DNA of 15,730 nt from Candidatus Heimdallarchaeota archaeon (GCA_021399405.1 JAAFKL010000094.1:1-15730); one strand, 5' to 3'; shown: positions 6,238 through 14,306, counted from the first letter of the stretch. Program-made: numbers and translations. The notes: generated from the letters alone by a model not told the origin.

Positions 6238-8484
6238 TTAATTCTTAACATATTTTAGTATCGACACCTTGATGAAATTTGTAATGAGGAATGCAAAAAT
6301 TGCATATACCCAAACAAATAATGCCAAACTACCCCCAATTGGGGTCATAAATACTCCCAATGCTGCAAATATAGTCGCAATTATTTGGGTTGTCTCTGAT
6401 GTTACAAATAATATTTTAGCAGGATATGGTTTCTGCCAAAAATTATTTTCTTCTGTTCTTGTCAAATAAATCGTCATATGCCCACTGACAGCTAATTTCA
6501 GAAATATTAGGGTCTGTAATTTGAGTATGCTTAGATGGAGAAAATATTTCCCTATTAAGAAGAGAATAAAACTAAAGCATACTCCTGTTGACCCAAGTAT
6601 CGAAGTGATGAATAATACCCTATGTAGGTTCCATCTATTTGGATATTGAGATGGTTTAACATTATCAAACGCAATTGTCATAATTGGTAAATCGTTTAAA
6701 AGGGCCAAGATCACAATCATGATTGCTGTAATTGGATAAAAATTAAAAATCAAAATAACTAAAACCAAAAATATTAGGACTCTAACCGTCTCTGCAATGC
6801 GATAAGTTGTGTAGCTTTTCATTCGTTCAAATATTGTTCGACTTTCCTCAATAGCATCGATAATCACTGAAAGTCCAGGTTTAGTAAGCACTATATCCGC
6901 AGCAGATTTTGCAGCATCAGTAGCATTAGACACAGCTATGCCGACATTTGCGTTTTTTAATGCAGGAGCATCGTTGACCCCGTCTCCTGTCATCCCTACA
7001 ATGTGACCTTCTTTCTGAAAAGCCTCCACAAGTTTGTATTTATGTTCTGGATAGACTTCCGCATATCCATCAATATTCTCAGTTAAATTTGTTCCATTAC
7101 TTTCTCCATCTTCCCACAACATCGATGCTGAAACAAAATTCTCTCCTAAACCCAATTTGGTTGCAGTTTCCTTAGCAATTGCAATGTGATCTCCAGTAAT
7201 CATTTTTACCTCTACTCCCATAGCTACAGCCTTTTTGATAGTTGCAGCTGAATCTCCACGTGGAGGATCAAATATAGCTACAATACCGATAAAATGCCAT
7301 GTATTATCACCTTCAGTTTTTGCAACACCTAAAACACGGAACCCCTCTGATGCGAATTGATTTTCGTAATCCACAACAATTGGAGTTATGCTAGATCTAT
7401 CTGTGACTAATGATAATATCGCTTGGATTGCACCTTTTGATACTTTCATTGTCTGTCCATATTTCTCAACAACCGATTCGGTCCTTTTGACAACTGGATC
7501 AAATGGAAAAAATTTTTGAACAACAAATTCTTTAACATCACCATCCATTGCTTTGAATTTTTTAAAAAATATATCATCAATAGGATCTTTATCATCCTCT
7601 CTCGATGCCAAAACCCCAAATTGAATTACTTCTTTAGATGTATAATTTTCAAAAGGGATAATTTCTCCGACAGTTAATTCATTTTTAGTTATTGTGCCGG
7701 TTTTATCTACACAGAGGATATCCATTCCTGCTAATTCTTCAATTGACAATAATCTTTTAGTGATTGCTTTCTTCTTGGCAAGATCAGAAGCACCGACGGC
7801 CATAGATACCATTAATACTGCTGGAAGGGCAACAGGGATCGCTGCTATAATCAAAACTAAGGCAAATTGAAGGAGTTCAGAAAAATTTTCACCGCGAGAT
7901 AATCCTACAATAAATACTAGTGACACTAATGTGATAGCTAATACAATCAGATAATTGCCAATTGTAATTACGGCTTTTTGAAAATGACTCTCTGTCCTTG
8001 CCTCAGAAACTAAGGAAGTGGTTTTGCCAAAAAATGTGTTAATGCCAGTACCAGTAACGATTGCTGTCATTTCTCCTTTCCTAACTATTGACCCTTCATA
8101 AACAACATCTGAAGATTTTCTGTTTTTAGGGAGCGACTCTCCTGTTAATGCAGATTCATCAAGATTTAGATAATCTCCTTCCAATAATTTCAAATCTGCA
8201 GGGATGATGTCTCCAAGCCTAATCCGAACAATATCTCCAGGAACTAATTCCCTAGCATTAATTATTTGCCAATTTTCATCTCTCAATGCCCTCGCTTTTA
8301 TTGCAAGTTTACTTTTAAGCAATTCCACTGCATTTTCAGCTTTATTCTCTTCCCAAAATCTAACACCTGCATTAATAAGCAGCATCACAGATATTATGAA
8401 AAAATCTTCCCAGTGCTGGATTATTATTGAGAGAATTGCCGCAATTTCAATCATCCAAGGAATTGGTCCCCAAAAATTGATCAA
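6238..8484 (-). CDS. P-type H+-ATPase (plasma-membrane, P3A type)
   Basis: All P-type motifs are present, counted from the TTG at 8484: TGES 114-117 in the actuator domain, IPVALP 216-221 in M4, DKTGT with the phosphorylated Asp260, KGA 350-352, TGD 430-432 and GDGVNDAP 500-507. The M4 to phosphorylation-site segment (AITKRLLSIEELAGMD) and LLNDLPIMTIAFDNVKPS in M6 match plant and fungal plasma-membrane H+ pumps; D598 stands where the proton-carrying Asp of M6 is expected. The protein ends just after M10, so the autoinhibitory C-terminal tail of plant and fungal pumps is absent, as in other archaeal members. It would use ATP to expel H+ across the cytoplasmic membrane. The frame with clear family homology continues upstream to 8661 (separate entry), so the TTG at 8484 is not the biological start; it removes the whole cytoplasmic N-terminus. 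Confidence 0.95.
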   Translation of the reverse strand: MINFWGPIPWMIEIAAILSIIIQHWEDFFIISVMLLINAGVRFWEENKAENAVELLKSKLAIKARALRDENWQIINARELVPGDIVRIRLGDIIPADLKLLEGDYLNLDESALTGESLPKNRKSSDVVYEGSIVRKGEMTAIVTGTGINTFFGKTTSLVSEARTESHFQKAVITIGNYLIVLAITLVSLVFIVGLSRGENFSELLQFALVLIIAAIPVALPAVLMVSMAVGASDLAKKKAITKRLLSIEELAGMDILCVDKTGTITKNELTVGEIIPFENYTSKEVIQFGVLASREDDKDPIDDIFFKKFKAMDGDVKEFVVQKFFPFDPVVKRTESVVEKYGQTMKVSKGAIQAILSLVTDRSSITPIVVDYENQFASEGFRVLGVAKTEGDNTWHFIGIVAIFDPPRGDSAATIKKAVAMGVEVKMITGDHIAIAKETATKLGLGENFVSASMLWEDGESNGTNLTENIDGYAEVYPEHKYKLVEAFQKEGHIVGMTGDGVNDAPALKNANVGIAVSNATDAAKSAADIVLTKPGLSVIIDAIEESRTIFERMKSYTTYRIAETVRVLIFLVLVILIFNFYPITAIMIVILALLNDLPIMTIAFDNVKPSQYPNRWNLHRVLFITSILGSTGVCFSFILFLIGKYFLHLSILKLQTLIFLKLAVSGHMTIYLTRTEENNFWQKPYPAKILFVTSETTQIIATIFAALGVFMTPIGGSLALFVWVYAIFAFLITNFIKVSILKYVKN

Positions 8485-8661
8485 GAATCTCTTAAAAAGA
8501 TTTGTTTTTTGTTCAATAATCTCATTGTACCCAAATGATTCAATACGATGTTCTGCTTCTAATGATGTGAGCCCATTCTCACTGCTTTCTAATTTTGAGT
8601 ATATCTGGCTAAAGTTTAATTCTTTTGCTATTTCTGTTTTGATAATATTAATATTCGTCTC
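8485..8661 (-). other. In-frame N-terminal extension of the H+-ATPase lacking any ATG/GTG/TTG start
   Basis: Reading upstream of 8484 in the ATPase frame gives 59 sense codons back to a TGA at 8662-8664. The last 40 or so encode the expected family N-terminus: ...SENGLTSLEAEHRIESFGYN, then EIIEQKTNLFKRFL leading into NFWGPIPW. GLTS-x-EA and the G-x-N-E-I are typical of this ATPase family. The whole pump would be about 800 residues, the usual size. There is no ATG, GTG or TTG in these 59 codons. An ATG at 8665, preceded by GGAGAAGGA on the minus strand, is off-frame by one base. Another ATG at 8676 is in frame but hits the TGA after four codons. So this is an assembly error, a genuine mutation, or a non-canonical start. 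Confidence 0.85.
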
Positions 8662-8751
8662 TCATTCCTTCTCCATTCTCCGGACTGATTTTGTTTGCAT
8701 ATGAACTATCCATGGGTAAATTAGATATTACATTTATCCCACATCACGGAT

Positions 8752-8937
8752 TTAAACATGTGGTTTACATGCTTCACATAGGGTTAAAGTACGGTTTGAC
8801 ACCCCTCTGATAGAGTGATGGGGAATTGTCAAATAATGAGCGTGATCATGACAAATGTATTCGTGACAAAAATGACATTGTAAAAGAGTCTGTTTTTCAC
8901 ATTCTTTACACATTGAGGTTTTTAGTAGTGAGTTCAT
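8752..8937 (-). CDS. 61-aa Cys/His-rich zinc-binding protein (B-box/treble-clef-like)
   Basis: Cysteines and histidines are spaced as paired zinc ligands: C10-x2-C13, C21-x2-C24, C29-x2-H32 with H34, and C54-x2-C57. Four ligand pairs in this order suggest two zinc ions in a cross-brace like B-box, AN1 or RING-related small domains. The exact family is not recognised, and no enzyme motif or membrane segment is present. Such stand-alone domains usually bind protein or nucleic acid. The start at ATG 8937 has a TATA box about 28 bases upstream, which would give a transcript with almost no leader. The ATPase gene begins about 90 bases downstream on the same strand and could be co-transcribed. Met9 is an alternative start that keeps all ligands. 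Confidence 0.65.
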   Translation of the reverse strand: MNSLLKTSMCKECEKQTLLQCHFCHEYICHDHAHYLTIPHHSIRGVSNRTLTLCEACKPHV

Positions 8938-8960
8938 ACTTATAACTTAAGCATCGAAAT

Positions 8961-8968
8961 ATATAAAA
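8961..8968 (-). promoter_or_regulatory. TATA box of the small zinc-protein gene
   Basis: On the minus strand TTTTATAT (inside gattttatatatttcg) is centred about 28 bases before the ATG at 8937. This is the usual TATA-to-start distance for an archaeal transcript with little or no leader. Confidence 0.5.
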
Positions 8969-9255
8969 TCAATAATGCGAAACAAAGAAATCGCACACTT
9001 AGGGCTTTCAAACGTTGATAATGTTAATATTATGGAATTTTGTTTGAAATACCGTATGTATAATAATCCGTCTATACTTAGAATTAGACAACTATAGGAT
9101 GTTTTAAACATTTGAATCAGTTAAATTTTGTATTTCGAAAATAACTATCAAAAAAATTGAAAATTACGAACGTGTTTATTTGATTAGATATAGAGCTAAT
9201 ATTTCCATTAGATAACCGTTATTAGAATAACAGAACATAATTTAAAAGCTACATC

Positions 9256-9271
9256 TCTGTATTAATACAGA
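9256..9271. repeat. Perfect 16-base palindrome downstream of the ThyX-like gene
   Basis: TCTGTATTAATACAGA reads the same on both strands over all 16 bases. It sits 17 bases past the stop codon of the ThyX-like gene. It could be a dimer-protein operator or a weak 3' stem; there is no T-run right next to it, so it is not a clear terminator. Confidence 0.5.
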
Positions 9272-9287
9272 ATATAAAATTAAAATT

Positions 9288-10832
9288 CTATCCTCTAAAA
9301 GGATCGGGGAGATAAACTACATCCTTTCCACATTTAGTACATGTACCAAGTTCCGCACAATATCCAAACACAATTCCTCTTGCGAGAAGATTTGATTGTT
9401 CATCTGATAAATGATCCAAACCTCGAAAATCTGGTGTACGTGATATTTCTCTTAGCAATGCTTTTGCCCAAATTTGAACCTCTGGTCTAGCATGTATACA
9501 GGTTCTTATCGCCATAATATTCAAGAAACCGAATATATCCATCATTTCAATTTGTATCAGTTCCATATTATGTGGTAAAACGTTAATAGCTTCCTTAGCT
9601 TCAATTCCCTCTGCTACTAATTTTGAATGTAATCTCAAAGATTCTGCCGAAACTTCCATTGATTTCATGGGGATTTCCTCGTTACCAGAACTTAATTGTC
9701 GCTTATGTAACTCTGGCATACTGATCTTTGGGGTATTTTCTAATGCGTGATAAATGGGTTGTACCATTCGATTAGACCTGGTATGTCTCCACGTGTCTAT
9801 GGCTCCACTCAGGTCAATTTTTGATGCAAATGTGAAACTTGTCAATTCGAGAGCAGTTTTACTAGCTTCATCTTTATTTTGAAATATCTCAGACAAATCA
9901 TTTAAGGTAATTCCCAATGGATTAAAGTATCCCACCATTAATGCATCAGGTCCTGCCTTATCAAATTGAGTTTCTAAAGTGAAATCCTTGTATAATTTCT
10001 CGAAATAGTGATTATGTGGTAGTAAGAAACTGTGGTCTGCATACCATAACATTGGTTCATCCATCAAATCGTTAGTCCCGATTTTTTCAGCCATTTTAAG
10101 ATGTAATTCATACTTCTGATCATCAGCTTGTCCCTTATCAAACAGATATGATTGAAACATAATTGGATATTCTTCTGCAGCAGATGAATGAAGCTTATCA
10201 GCAAAATCGATGATAGAAGATGGAAGATAATCTAATTTTCTCCATCGAGTATAACCCTTGAGACTTCGTAGATCAAGATTACCTGCAAATCTTGTTTTAG
10301 TTGATAATGGTAGAATTTTAAATGCGTCTTGAATGTAGGGGTCAAATCCTTTATACTTCTCAGGTCGTTTATCAACAATATCCCAATAAAGTTCAAATCT
10401 TTCTTGGAACGAAGCCCTTACTTCATCATTATCATCAATCGAAGGTGTGGATACAACTTCTTCTAGAACCACTGATCTCCTAGTTTGTTGCTGCATTCTG
10501 TAAAATTTTCCTAGTACAAAACAACTGGAAACAAGTGAAGAGCATACGACCTCTAAATCAACACCTCCTACAATCATAGCACCCATGTGTTGGCGATTCC
10601 AAGAGTGGTTTCTGACTCCAGTAACAAATTTAGCTCTATCCTCTTCCGATAATGCCATCTTTTCCCAATACACTTCAGAAGCACTACCTGACTTAAGAGT
10701 GGCATTAATTTTACTTGCGAACCACAAATCTGCGTCATCCGCTAGTTGTCTTGAACCATCAGGATGTTTAATCTTGGGTAAATGAGCATAAGTGTCCACC
10801 TCTTGGTAGACCGTTTTCAATTCCCTACTCAA
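9288..10832 (-). CDS. Double-domain ThyX-like protein (flavin-dependent thymidylate synthase family, divergent)
   Basis: The 514 residues contain two ThyX-like halves. Half 1 (about 60-225): RNHSWNRQHMG (74-84) in the place of ThyX gHgS-x-x-EH, FYRMQQQTRRSVV (110-122) in the place of RHR-x-x-S-x-NE-x-S-x-RY, and LPLSTKTRFAGNLDLRSL (174-191) in the place of LP-x-x-x-x-T-x-x-x-x-x-NLRSL. Half 2 (about 330-465): DTWRHTRSNRMVQPIYHAL (346-364), then NVLPHNMELIQIEMMDIFGF (417-436) and ARPEVQIWAKAL (448-459, like AQ-x-EIR-x-YA). The tail has C492, C498 and C501, a possible metal site. ThyX makes dTMP from dUMP with methylenetetrahydrofolate and FAD, usually as about 220-residue tetramers; long two-domain relatives exist. 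Signature motifs are altered in both halves, so activity is uncertain. The start is TTG 10832, as an in-frame TAA lies 27 bases upstream. Confidence 0.68.
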   Translation of the reverse strand: MSRELKTVYQEVDTYAHLPKIKHPDGSRQLADDADLWFASKINATLKSGSASEVYWEKMALSEEDRAKFVTGVRNHSWNRQHMGAMIVGGVDLEVVCSSLVSSCFVLGKFYRMQQQTRRSVVLEEVVSTPSIDDNDEVRASFQERFELYWDIVDKRPEKYKGFDPYIQDAFKILPLSTKTRFAGNLDLRSLKGYTRWRKLDYLPSSIIDFADKLHSSAAEEYPIMFQSYLFDKGQADDQKYELHLKMAEKIGTNDLMDEPMLWYADHSFLLPHNHYFEKLYKDFTLETQFDKAGPDALMVGYFNPLGITLNDLSEIFQNKDEASKTALELTSFTFASKIDLSGAIDTWRHTRSNRMVQPIYHALENTPKISMPELHKRQLSSGNEEIPMKSMEVSAESLRLHSKLVAEGIEAKEAINVLPHNMELIQIEMMDIFGFLNIMAIRTCIHARPEVQIWAKALLREISRTPDFRGLDHLSDEQSNLLARGIVFGYCAELGTCTKCGKDVVYLPDPFRG

Positions 10833-11008
10833 TCTTAGAGGGTTTGATTTTTATAGATTTTAAAATAATTCTGCTTACGTGGATTGATAAAATCGATTGA
10901 GATTGTATTCCTAGTAAAAAAACCATCATAGGATTAATAATTTAATTTAAGCTAGATAAAGTATCATTCTATTTTTATCCACCTCAAATAAGAAAAATTG
11001 GGCGTCCT

Positions 11009-11944
11009 TTGTCAAATCTTGTTTATCTCTATCCACTATTATCCGCGGCTTCTTTTGCCACATCAAGCGTGATAATTAGAGATTTAGATCGCATTGGCTC
11101 TCCTTTGTTTCTTAACCTACTACGAACCTTGACTGGCGCAATATTATACATTGTTTCTCTCTTTTTATTTGGTTTTACCTCTGATTTACTTGAATTAAGT
11201 GGCCTTGTGATCCTTTATCTTGTACTTTCAGTTCTATTTAATGTCGTCATTGGAGATACATTCTACTTCAAATCTCAGACAATTTTAGGTGTAAAAATAG
11301 CTACACCAATTGTTAATGTGTATCCTTTTGTGACAATTCTCTTGTCATCCATTTTTCTAGCAGAAAAATTTGATGATAATTTCTTAATAGGGGGTTTCCT
11401 TATTATTGTAGGGATCATTATCTTATCGCAAGAGATTCAGGACGATGAGATTAGAGAGAATGGATTCACATCTAGGGATAAGATGATTGCTTTGTTGTTA
11501 GCTTTTGGATCAGTCTTAATGTATGCGTTAGGTATTTTCTTTACAACTTTGGGTTCTGAAGACCTTAATGTCAATGTCGCTAACTCCGTGAGACTTCCGT
11601 CAGGGGCATTCCTCTTGCTAATAATTTTGTTAGTCCAACCATATCAATCAAACACTAACACTCAGAAGGTTTCCCTTAGGGAACAATTTCGAAAACTTTC
11701 AACAATTGATACTTCAGACAAAATCAAAATTTTTGTTGCAGGATTACTTGGTACATATATATCATCACTGTTTTTAGTTCTTAGTACTCAAGAATTGGGT
11801 GCTGGAAAAACAGCAGTTCTTACTTCTACTGGTCCCTTGTTTGCATTGCCATTGGCAATATATTGGCTTCATGAAAAAGTGGGAAAAATGACAATCATCG
11901 GTACAATTCTGTCTTTAGTTGGTTTATGGATGAGTATATCTTGA
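11009..11944 (+). CDS. EamA/DMT-superfamily transporter, second copy (10 TM)
   Basis: The 311 residues contain about ten transmembrane helices in two EamA repeats: YPLLSAASFATSSVIIRDLD and FLNLLRTLTGAILYIVSLFL in the first, with IATPIVNVYPFVTILLSSIF then LAEKFDD; MIALLLAFGSVLMYALGIFF opens the second, with LTSTGPLFALPLAIYWLHEK and TIIGTILSLVGLWMSIS at the end. A soluble acidic linker (about 147-160) joins the halves, and a longer polar loop (about 210-235) sits in the second. It is only distantly similar to the EamA protein at 4532, so it is not a recent duplicate. The substrate is unknown. The start is TTG 11009: no ATG or GTG occurs between it and the upstream in-frame stop at 10943. It is divergent from the ThyX-like gene with a 176-base gap. 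Confidence 0.86.
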   Translation: MSNLVYLYPLLSAASFATSSVIIRDLDRIGSPLFLNLLRTLTGAILYIVSLFLFGFTSDLLELSGLVILYLVLSVLFNVVIGDTFYFKSQTILGVKIATPIVNVYPFVTILLSSIFLAEKFDDNFLIGGFLIIVGIIILSQEIQDDEIRENGFTSRDKMIALLLAFGSVLMYALGIFFTTLGSEDLNVNVANSVRLPSGAFLLLIILLVQPYQSNTNTQKVSLREQFRKLSTIDTSDKIKIFVAGLLGTYISSLFLVLSTQELGAGKTAVLTSTGPLFALPLAIYWLHEKVGKMTIIGTILSLVGLWMSIS

Positions 11945-11951
11945 AAATTTA

Positions 11952-12731
11952 TTATTTGCTCTTATCAAAATCTTTCATATTTTTGAAGAATTCATCTTTA
12001 TTGAAAACATCAAGGTAAACAAAAAGAGTCCGATTTTGGGTATAGGTTGCGATTTTAAAATGATCCTGGATAAAGTATAAACTCAAAACTTGAACATAAG
12101 ATAATTCTTGACCATTTTGCCTTCTTCTATCAATATAACTGCGTGCTTCATTTGAGAGTTCTGATCCTGCCCAATATACCCATAAACTGGATTGATTTAA
12201 TTTGTGTTCACCGTACAATTCGAGGACTATTCGATCTTTGATGCGATAGTTCAATATCTTATTCAATTTTTCGTGAGTATTTGATGAAATCCCAAGATAG
12301 GTAATAGAAGTGTATTTTTGATAAAATTTAGCAATTAGTTTAATTCCTGATCTTTTCTTTTCCTCTTGCCTGAGATAATCTTGATGACCAGCTACAAGAA
12401 CAACTGAAATTTTTCGATCCTCGAAATATTGCAATTGCTCTTCCGCATCATATCGTTTTGCTTGAACTGTGATATGTAACCGTTTCAAGTCCTCTTCTTT
12501 TAGATTTTCTAACTGCAATTGCTGATCCACCCAATGATCTAATCTATCAAATTCAGCATCAATTACGATCTCTTGATATGATTGTTCTAGTATGTCTTCG
12601 ACTGAAATTCCATATTTTTGTAAAATAGAGAGCTTCAATGCAAAACCAAAGGATCCCTCTAGTTTTACTTTTTCAACTTCGTGTATGCTTTTTTTGTATA
12701 TCTTCGACTTAGTGTCGAGGATGATATTCAC
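11952..12731 (-). CDS. Hypothetical protein, 259 aa
   Basis: I do not recognise a family. The protein is soluble, charged and mixed alpha/beta. The N-terminus resembles a helical domain (SFGFALKLSILQKYGISVED, 27-46). The middle has strands around LHITVQAKRYD and ISVVLVAGHQDYLRQEE, then SITYLGIS. The C-terminal part is rich in Tyr and aromatic strands (SSLWVYWAGSELS, LSYVQVLSLYFIQDHF, RTLFVYLDVFNKDEFF). There is no cysteine, signal peptide, membrane helix or nucleotide-binding motif. The start is GTG 12731; the codon just before it is an in-frame TAG, so the start cannot lie further upstream. The 3' end converges on the second EamA gene with seven bases between. Codon use looks like its neighbours. 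Confidence 0.7.
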   Translation of the reverse strand: MNIILDTKSKIYKKSIHEVEKVKLEGSFGFALKLSILQKYGISVEDILEQSYQEIVIDAEFDRLDHWVDQQLQLENLKEEDLKRLHITVQAKRYDAEEQLQYFEDRKISVVLVAGHQDYLRQEEKKRSGIKLIAKFYQKYTSITYLGISSNTHEKLNKILNYRIKDRIVLELYGEHKLNQSSLWVYWAGSELSNEARSYIDRRRQNGQELSYVQVLSLYFIQDHFKIATYTQNRTLFVYLDVFNKDEFFKNMKDFDKSK

Positions 12732-12906
12732 CTAACATAATTATACCTCATAACATCATATTCCATGCTAATTTCACCTAATACTCTTTCCTGCAAGCTG
12801 TCAAATCTCAAAATAAAATAATCTATACTGTTATAATTTTGTGCTGCGTTAAATAGGAAGGTGATTCCTCATAGAATACTCCAATGTATTATTCATTCGA
12901 AGTTAT

Positions 12907-12922
12907 TTATACGTTTGTATAA
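12907..12922. repeat. Short inverted repeat in the divergent gap before the DUF3467 gene
   Basis: TTATAC-GTTT-GTATAA has perfect 6-base arms and lies about 80 bases before the DUF3467 start. It overlaps a TATA-like stretch on either strand, so it may be a regulator site or simply AT-rich chance sequence. Confidence 0.3.
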
Positions 12923-13000
12923 CTAAATCAATTCAAGTTTGTAAATAAAAAAGATAACTTGTTCATGTTCACTAGAGTATTATTCAAATAATTATTAGAC

Positions 13001-13351
13001 ATGTTGTATAATATGATACAACCTAGGAATATCGAAATAATAGGGCAAGATCAATCAGCCAAATTTGCAAATGAATTTCATGTAATGCACACACCCAATG
13101 AATTTGTACTATCCGTGGTTGAAGTTATACCGCAGATGAAGTTTTCAACTCAAGAGAACATAACAGAAGACGGTAAAAAACGCAACATTGCGAAAATAAG
13201 TTCTGCTGGTATTATTCAGAAAGTTGTTGGAAGATTTGGAATGTCTCCTGCTGCTTTCAAAAAGATGGTTACAGTGATGAATAAAAATTTACAACAATAC
13301 GAAACCAAGTTTGGATCGATTGCGATTAATCCCCCAGAAGGCTTGCAATAG
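13001..13351 (+). CDS. DUF3467 family protein
   Basis: The 116-residue protein has the DUF3467 layout: ANEFHVMHTPNEFVLSVVEV (23-42, a paired-strand start with the EF motif), a polar loop, KISSAGIIQKVVGRFGMSPA with AFKKMVTVMNKNLQQYETKF (the PxxAKRLxxALxxNLxxYExxFG pattern), and GSIAIN at the end. DUF3467 proteins are short, occur in bacteria and archaea, and have no assigned function. No cysteines, membrane segment or enzyme motif is seen. The ATG at 13013 is an alternative start only four codons in. The gene converges with arginase, with three bases between the stop codons, and is divergent from the unknown 259-residue gene. Confidence 0.8.
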   Translation: MLYNMIQPRNIEIIGQDQSAKFANEFHVMHTPNEFVLSVVEVIPQMKFSTQENITEDGKKRNIAKISSAGIIQKVVGRFGMSPAAFKKMVTVMNKNLQQYETKFGSIAINPPEGLQ

Positions 13352-13354
13352 TAA

Positions 13355-14272
13355 TTAAATTATTTTGGAGCCCAGTGCAGATCCAATTAATCCTACAGCT
13401 AGCTCTGCAGTTTTGTTACGAACATCCAATGTAGGGTTTACTTCAAGCATATCGAAAGATACTAATTTCCCTGTGTCATGGACTAATTCCATCAACAAGT
13501 GAGCTTCTCGATATGTTAAACCTCCTATCACTCTGGTTCCAGTACCGGGGGCCACGGTTGGATCTAAAGAATCTATATCAAACGAGACATGAAGATTATC
13601 TACCCCATTTGTTGCAATTTCAATTGCTCTACTACTGATATTTGCCATCCCGTGTTCATCGATATCTTTCATAGTAAATACAGTGACATCTGATTCATTC
13701 AATAATTTCTGCTCTGCTGGATCTAGATCTCTTGCTGCTATAAGCACACTATTTTTTTCAATCACGGTTGGAGATGGTCCAATTTCGAGCAATGATTTAT
13801 GTCCTCTGCCAGTAATAACAGCAAATGGCATTCCATGTATATTCCCTGATACGGTTGTGCTATCAGTATTAAAATCACCATGAGCATCTACCCAAATTAT
13901 CCCTGTTTTACCGTTATGCAAATTTCTCATGCCTGCAAGAGTACCAATTGTAATTGAATGGTCTCCCCCGATAATAAGCGGGAAGAATTCCTTGGTTAAA
14001 GCATCTTGTATCGCATCTTTTAGATGGCCACAGGTATCAATTATGTAAGGAAGATAGCGTAATTTTGGATTGCTTATCTTTTCATCACTTGGTTCTTCTT
14101 CCATATCATGACAATGTAAATTCCCATAATCTTTAATTTCATACCCAAGAGATTCAATTTTATTGTGTAATCCCGCTACTCTGATAGCCATTGGTCCCAT
14201 ATCAACACCTCGGCGAGATGCTCCCAAATCTTGAGGTACGCCAATAATTGCAATCTTGGATCGATTAACCAT
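13355..14272 (-). CDS. rocF: Arginase (ureohydrolase family)
   Basis: The 305-residue protein has the Mn2+-binding motifs of ureohydrolases: GGDHSIT (102-108, ligand H105), DAHGDFNT (129-136, D129, H131, D133) and SFDIDSLDP (230-238, D232, D234), plus E277 in LEVNP. SGNIHGMP (142-149, H146) and RDLDPAE (181-187) are typical of true arginases, as is DAHGDFNT with Asn in place of the agmatinase pattern, so arginase is preferred over agmatinase. The enzyme cleaves L-arginine to ornithine and urea in the cytoplasm. Length is that of bacterial RocF. No ornithine or urea gene is adjacent. Start ATG 14272 has a TATA box about 30 bases upstream, so the transcript probably has almost no leader. Confidence 0.93.
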   Translation of the reverse strand: MVNRSKIAIIGVPQDLGASRRGVDMGPMAIRVAGLHNKIESLGYEIKDYGNLHCHDMEEEPSDEKISNPKLRYLPYIIDTCGHLKDAIQDALTKEFFPLIIGGDHSITIGTLAGMRNLHNGKTGIIWVDAHGDFNTDSTTVSGNIHGMPFAVITGRGHKSLLEIGPSPTVIEKNSVLIAARDLDPAEQKLLNESDVTVFTMKDIDEHGMANISSRAIEIATNGVDNLHVSFDIDSLDPTVAPGTGTRVIGGLTYREAHLLMELVHDTGKLVSFDMLEVNPTLDVRNKTAELAVGLIGSALGSKII

Positions 14273-14296
14273 ATATTATTTAGATCTCATATTGGA

Positions 14297-14306
14297 TTAT
14301 ATAAAA
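14297..14306 (-). promoter_or_regulatory. TATA box of the arginase gene
   Basis: On the minus strand TTTTATATAA is centred about 30 bases before the ATG at 14272, the usual spacing for a leaderless or nearly leaderless archaeal transcript. Confidence 0.55.

Larger units (their letters stand above)
8938..9287. other. AT-rich 350-base intergenic region with two short palindromes
   Basis: No convincing gene, RNA or mobile element is visible. The region holds the zinc-protein promoter (8961-8968), a GTTATT-AG-AATAAC inverted repeat at 9218-9231, and a perfect 16-base palindrome at 9256-9271. A 40-codon plus-strand ORF runs from ATG 8975 to 9097 but has no matching promoter and no recognisable sequence. 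The region lies downstream of the ThyX-like gene and upstream of the zinc-protein gene, both on the minus strand. Confidence 0.6.

Noticed and set aside
8204..8704. Long open frame on the plus strand (166 codons)
   Set aside because: It lies antisense to the ATPase N-terminal half, whose protein sequence is clearly conserved; the plus-strand translation is low-complexity and matches nothing.
8975..9097. 40-codon plus-strand ORF in the 350-base intergenic region
   Set aside because: The only TATA-like element lies 7-16 bases before its ATG, too close to serve it, and the sequence resembles no family. It could still be real, but a 40-codon frame is expected by chance in AT-rich sequence with few stops.
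4532..11944. The two EamA transporters as flanks of a mobile segment or a duplication
   Set aside because: The proteins are only distantly related, no direct repeats or transposase were seen, and the gene content between them is ordinary.
13355..14272. Agmatinase instead of arginase
   Set aside because: The SGNIHGMP and RDLDPAE segments and DAHGDFNT are the arginase versions of these motifs.
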